Below, one piece after another: positions 6,006-7,676 of a stretch of 7,676 bases of DNA. The stretch spans positions 1 to 7,676 of the forward strand of contig JAEXCA010000008.1 in the NCBI GenBank assembly GCA_023393755.1, read 5' to 3'. This DNA comes from Actinomycetes bacterium. Lineage in GTDB: Bacteria; Actinomycetota; Actinomycetes; Propionibacteriales; Propionibacteriaceae. Made by a program: the position numbers and the translations under genes. The stretch's first letter is position 1. Every line of letters begins with the position of its first letter. Below the pieces are notes generated by a model. It had not been told where the DNA came from, made no database searches, and worked only from the letters and a program-made list of their open reading frames with translations.

Positions 6006-6015
6006 ATCACACACG

Positions 6016-7676
6016 ATGGCATTCGGACGGGGACCACACGCGTCAGGCACGCGGCACGTCCCGTCGACGGCGAGCGACGAGCTCCTGCTGCAGGCCTGCC
6101 GCGACGGTGACACCGAGGCCTTCGCGCTCCTCTTCCGCCGTCATCATGCCACGGTCGTCCGGATCGCCGCGGCCACCACCAGCCGGTTCGACGCCGAGGA
6201 TCTGGCGGCCGAGAGCTTCACCCGGATCTGGGCGGCCATCCGCGAAGGGCACGGCCCGACCGGGGCCTTCCTGCCCTACGCCCGCACCGTGGTGCGCAAC
6301 GTGGCAGCCACCTGGGCCGGGCGGACGATGGAGGATCCCGCCGAGTTCGACCAGCTCGAGGCCGCCTCGCAGGAGCAGGCCGCGGTCGGCAGCTTCGAGG
6401 ATGCCCTCTCCGAGCATCAGCTGGTCTCCAGCGCCTTCTCCACGCTGCCGGATCGCTGGCAGTCCGTGCTGTGGATGACCGAGGTCGAGGGACGCAAGGC
6501 CGCCGATGTGGCCTCCGAACTCGGGCTCAGCCCGAACGCCGCCGCCGCGCTGAGCAAGCGTGCCCGGGAGGCCCTGGGACGCGCCTGGCTGCAGGCCCAG
6601 GTGGACACCCGCGGCAAGAACGGGGAATGCCAGTGGGTGCTGGAGCACGTCGGCGGCCACGTCCGGCGCTCGCTCAGCCCGCAGCAGGAAGCCCGGGTCG
6701 GTGCGCACCTGGACAGCTGCGAGAGCTGTGAGCGAGCCACCCGCAAGATCGCCTACATCGGCTCGTCGCTACGCCTGGTGGCGCTGCTGGCCGGCGGCAC
6801 CGCGGCCGGCCTGGCGGCCTGGACGGCGAGTGCCGCCACGCCCGCCTTCGCGGCCGGTCAGGACACCTCGCCACCCAACCCGAACGCCACGTCGTCCAAC
6901 CCGACCGGGTCGATCGTCCGTGGGGCGCTGAAGCAGGCCGGCCGGTACGCCCTGTCCGTGCCCGGAGCGGTGGTGGCCAGCGTCGCCGTGGCCGCTATCG
7001 CCCTCGGCGCCGTGACCGTGCCGGGGCTGATCGCGAACCGCAACACCGAGGGCGCGGGCTCCACGGTCAACACCGTGAATCAGACGAACCAGCTGCCCAG
7101 CACTCCGCCGTCGATCGATCCGACTCCGGGGGGCAGTGAGCCCGGCGTTGGTACCGACACCGAGCCCGAGGACGATACCGAGGTTCCGGCGGACGTCGAG
7201 GATCCGGCCGAGGACGCCAAGCCGCTGGCGAGCCGGGACGATGAGTCGGCCGACACCTCGTCCAAGAAGAACCCGGACAGCCCCAAGCCGACCCGGGATC
7301 CCAAGCCCAAGCCGGATCCCAGCCCGCGGCCGGTACCTGGTCCGATCGATCCGACCGACCCGACCTGCCCCTCGTGGCTGGGGGACCTGTGCGTCAACTG
7401 GCCGGTCGATCTGACCGACCCGACCTGCCCCAGCTGGCTGGGCGACGACTGCGCCTTCTGGCCGGCACTGATCGACCCGGCAGCTCCGAACTGCCCGGCG
7501 CTGCTGGGCGACCTCTGCGTCAACTGGCCGGCCGACCCGAGCGATCCGACCTGCCCCGCCTGGGCCGGCGAGTACTGCGCGTTCTGGCCCAAGCCGACCA
7601 CGCCGACTCCCACTCCCGAGCCGATTCCAACTCCCGAGCCGACTCCGGAGCCCACGCCAACACCCGAGCCCACGCC
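6016..7676 (+). CDS. ECF sigma factor fused to zinc-finger anti-sigma, membrane and Cys/Pro-rich domains (3' end outside window)
   Basis: The frame is open from ATG 6016 to the window edge: 553 codons, no stop, so the protein is incomplete here. In order: sigma region 2 (about 21-95, with FDAEDLAAESFTRIW at 58-72); linker; sigma region 4 helix-turn-helix (about 138-192, LPDRWQSVLWMTEVEGR then ADVASELGLSPNA); a ZAS/zf-HC2-like zinc motif with Cys205 and His231-x3-Cys235-x2-Cys238; hydrophobic segment 1 (about 253-280); a Pro/Asn/Ser/Thr-rich stretch; hydrophobic segment 2 (about 311-340); an acidic then Lys/Pro-rich stalk (about 343-445); four Cys-x7-Cys repeats (448-525); and a Pro-Thr-Glu tail. 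Normally an ECF factor and its anti-sigma are separate proteins. Here the inhibitor is in cis and joined to a probable extracytoplasmic sensor. Actinobacterial ECF groups with C-terminal ZAS/membrane extensions are known; I think this belongs to that kind, but the group is not determined. Target genes are unknown. Confidence 0.88.
   Translation, partial: MAFGRGPHASGTRHVPSTASDELLLQACRDGDTEAFALLFRRHHATVVRIAAATTSRFDAEDLAAESFTRIWAAIREGHGPTGAFLPYARTVVRNVAATWAGRTMEDPAEFDQLEAASQEQAAVGSFEDALSEHQLVSSAFSTLPDRWQSVLWMTEVEGRKAADVASELGLSPNAAAALSKRAREALGRAWLQAQVDTRGKNGECQWVLEHVGGHVRRSLSPQQEARVGAHLDSCESCERATRKIAYIGSSLRLVALLAGGTAAGLAAWTASAATPAFAAGQDTSPPNPNATSSNPTGSIVRGALKQAGRYALSVPGAVVASVAVAAIALGAVTVPGLIANRNTEGAGSTVNTVNQTNQLPSTPPSIDPTPGGSEPGVGTDTEPEDDTEVPADVEDPAEDAKPLASRDDESADTSSKKNPDSPKPTRDPKPKPDPSPRPVPGPIDPTDPTCPSWLGDLCVNWPVDLTDPTCPSWLGDDCAFWPALIDPAAPNCPALLGDLCVNWPADPSDPTCPAWAGEYCAFWPKPTTPTPTPEPIPTPEPTPEPTPTPEPT
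7357..7590 (+). repeat. Four tandem Cys-x7-Cys coding repeats (A-B-A-B)
   Basis: Residues 448-525 of the sigma fusion contain four copies of a 16-residue core, DPTCPxWLGDxCxxWP, with Cys pairs 451/459, 471/479, 493/501 and 513/521, always seven residues apart. Copies 1 and 3 end in CVNWP and copies 2 and 4 in CAFWP, so the true unit is a 42-residue pair that has been duplicated. The DNA still shows it: the 19 bases from 7353 recur identically from 7413. Regularly spaced Cys pairs plus Trp-Pro suggest small disulfide-stapled modules outside the cell (inference). Confidence 0.85.
7594..7676 (+). repeat. Pro-Thr-Glu coding repeat running off the window
   Basis: From residue 527 the sigma fusion continues as PTPTPEP-type low-complexity sequence to the edge, built from short imperfect DNA repeats of the ACTCCCGAGCC kind. 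Such stretches serve as extended, often O-glycosylated, cell-wall-spanning linkers in actinobacterial surface proteins. What follows lies outside the window. Confidence 0.8.

Larger units (their letters stand above)
5553..6015. other. Structured 463-base intergenic region
   Basis: No convincing gene is visible between the cobalamin operon and the sigma-factor gene. The region holds a series of inverted repeats: the hairpin at 5563-5605; CCAGC/GCTGG (5619-5632); the 12-base palindrome GCCGCCGGCGGC (5633-5644); a nested pair at 5663-5706; a GGGG-tggat-CCCC element near 5717-5729; CTGCCG/CGGCAG (5837-5853); and GTCGT/ACGAC (5949-5972). A 12-base direct repeat AGACCGGCTCGG occurs at 5599-5610 and 5778-5789. 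Plus-strand reading frames through it are not supported by composition or similarity. It probably contains the terminator of the left operon and the promoter and leader of the right gene. Confidence 0.6.

Noticed and set aside
5553..6015. CRISPR array or tRNA in the intergenic region
   Set aside because: No regularly spaced repeats and no cloverleaf or T-loop signature were found on either strand.
5591..6478. Plus-strand frame from the intergenic region into the sigma gene
   Set aside because: It reads the sigma gene in another frame, is Ser/Arg/Pro-rich and has no motif or plausible ribosome site.
7080..7673. Minus-strand frame encoding a Gly-Val-Ser repeat protein that resembles glycine-rich surface proteins
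   Set aside because: The repeat is simply the complement of the Pro-Thr-Glu and DPTCP coding repeats of the sigma fusion, which has clear domains upstream in its frame.

Overview
The window is very GC-rich, with GC-biased third codon positions, and looks like an actinobacterial chromosome. A Propionibacteriales-like host is plausible from the cobalamin gene content, but this is an inference, not a firm assignment. Two unrelated blocks are present: a cobalamin (vitamin B12) block at 32-5552 and a membrane-linked sigma-factor gene from 6016 to the right edge, separated by a 463-base structured intergenic region.

Cobalamin block, minus strand: cbiT (1794->1225), then an AdoCbl-type riboswitch (about 1181->1087), then cbtB (1051->830) and cbtA (817->32). 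CbtB and CbtA are the small and large membrane parts of a predicted cobalt transporter. The riboswitch sits between cbiT and cbtB, so it should shut off cobalt uptake when coenzyme B12 is plentiful without touching cbiT upstream.

Cobalamin block, plus strand (divergent from cbiT): cobO (1881-2486, corrinoid adenosyltransferase) overlaps by 7 bases a long gene (2480-4927) that encodes a fusion of cobyrinate a,c-diamide synthase (CobB/CbiA) with a PLP-dependent threonine-phosphate decarboxylase-like domain (CobC/CobD). Four bases later begins a four-helix membrane protein with two DivIVA-like sequence motifs (4932-5552). It closes the apparent operon and is followed by a strong hairpin (5563-5605). 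Together these genes cover cobalt import, a ring methylation/decarboxylation step, a,c-amidation, adenosylation and aminopropanol-arm synthesis. The other pathway genes must lie outside the window.

Right block: an open frame from 6016 runs off the window at 7676 with no stop. It encodes, in one polypeptide, an ECF sigma factor (regions 2 and 4), a zinc-finger anti-sigma (ZAS, zf-HC2-like) domain, two hydrophobic segments, an acidic/Pro-rich stalk, four tandem Cys-x7-Cys repeats arranged as an alternating A-B-A-B pair, and a Pro-Thr-Glu tail. This sigma/anti-sigma/surface-domain fusion is the most interesting object in the window. The C-terminus and any target genes lie beyond the edge.
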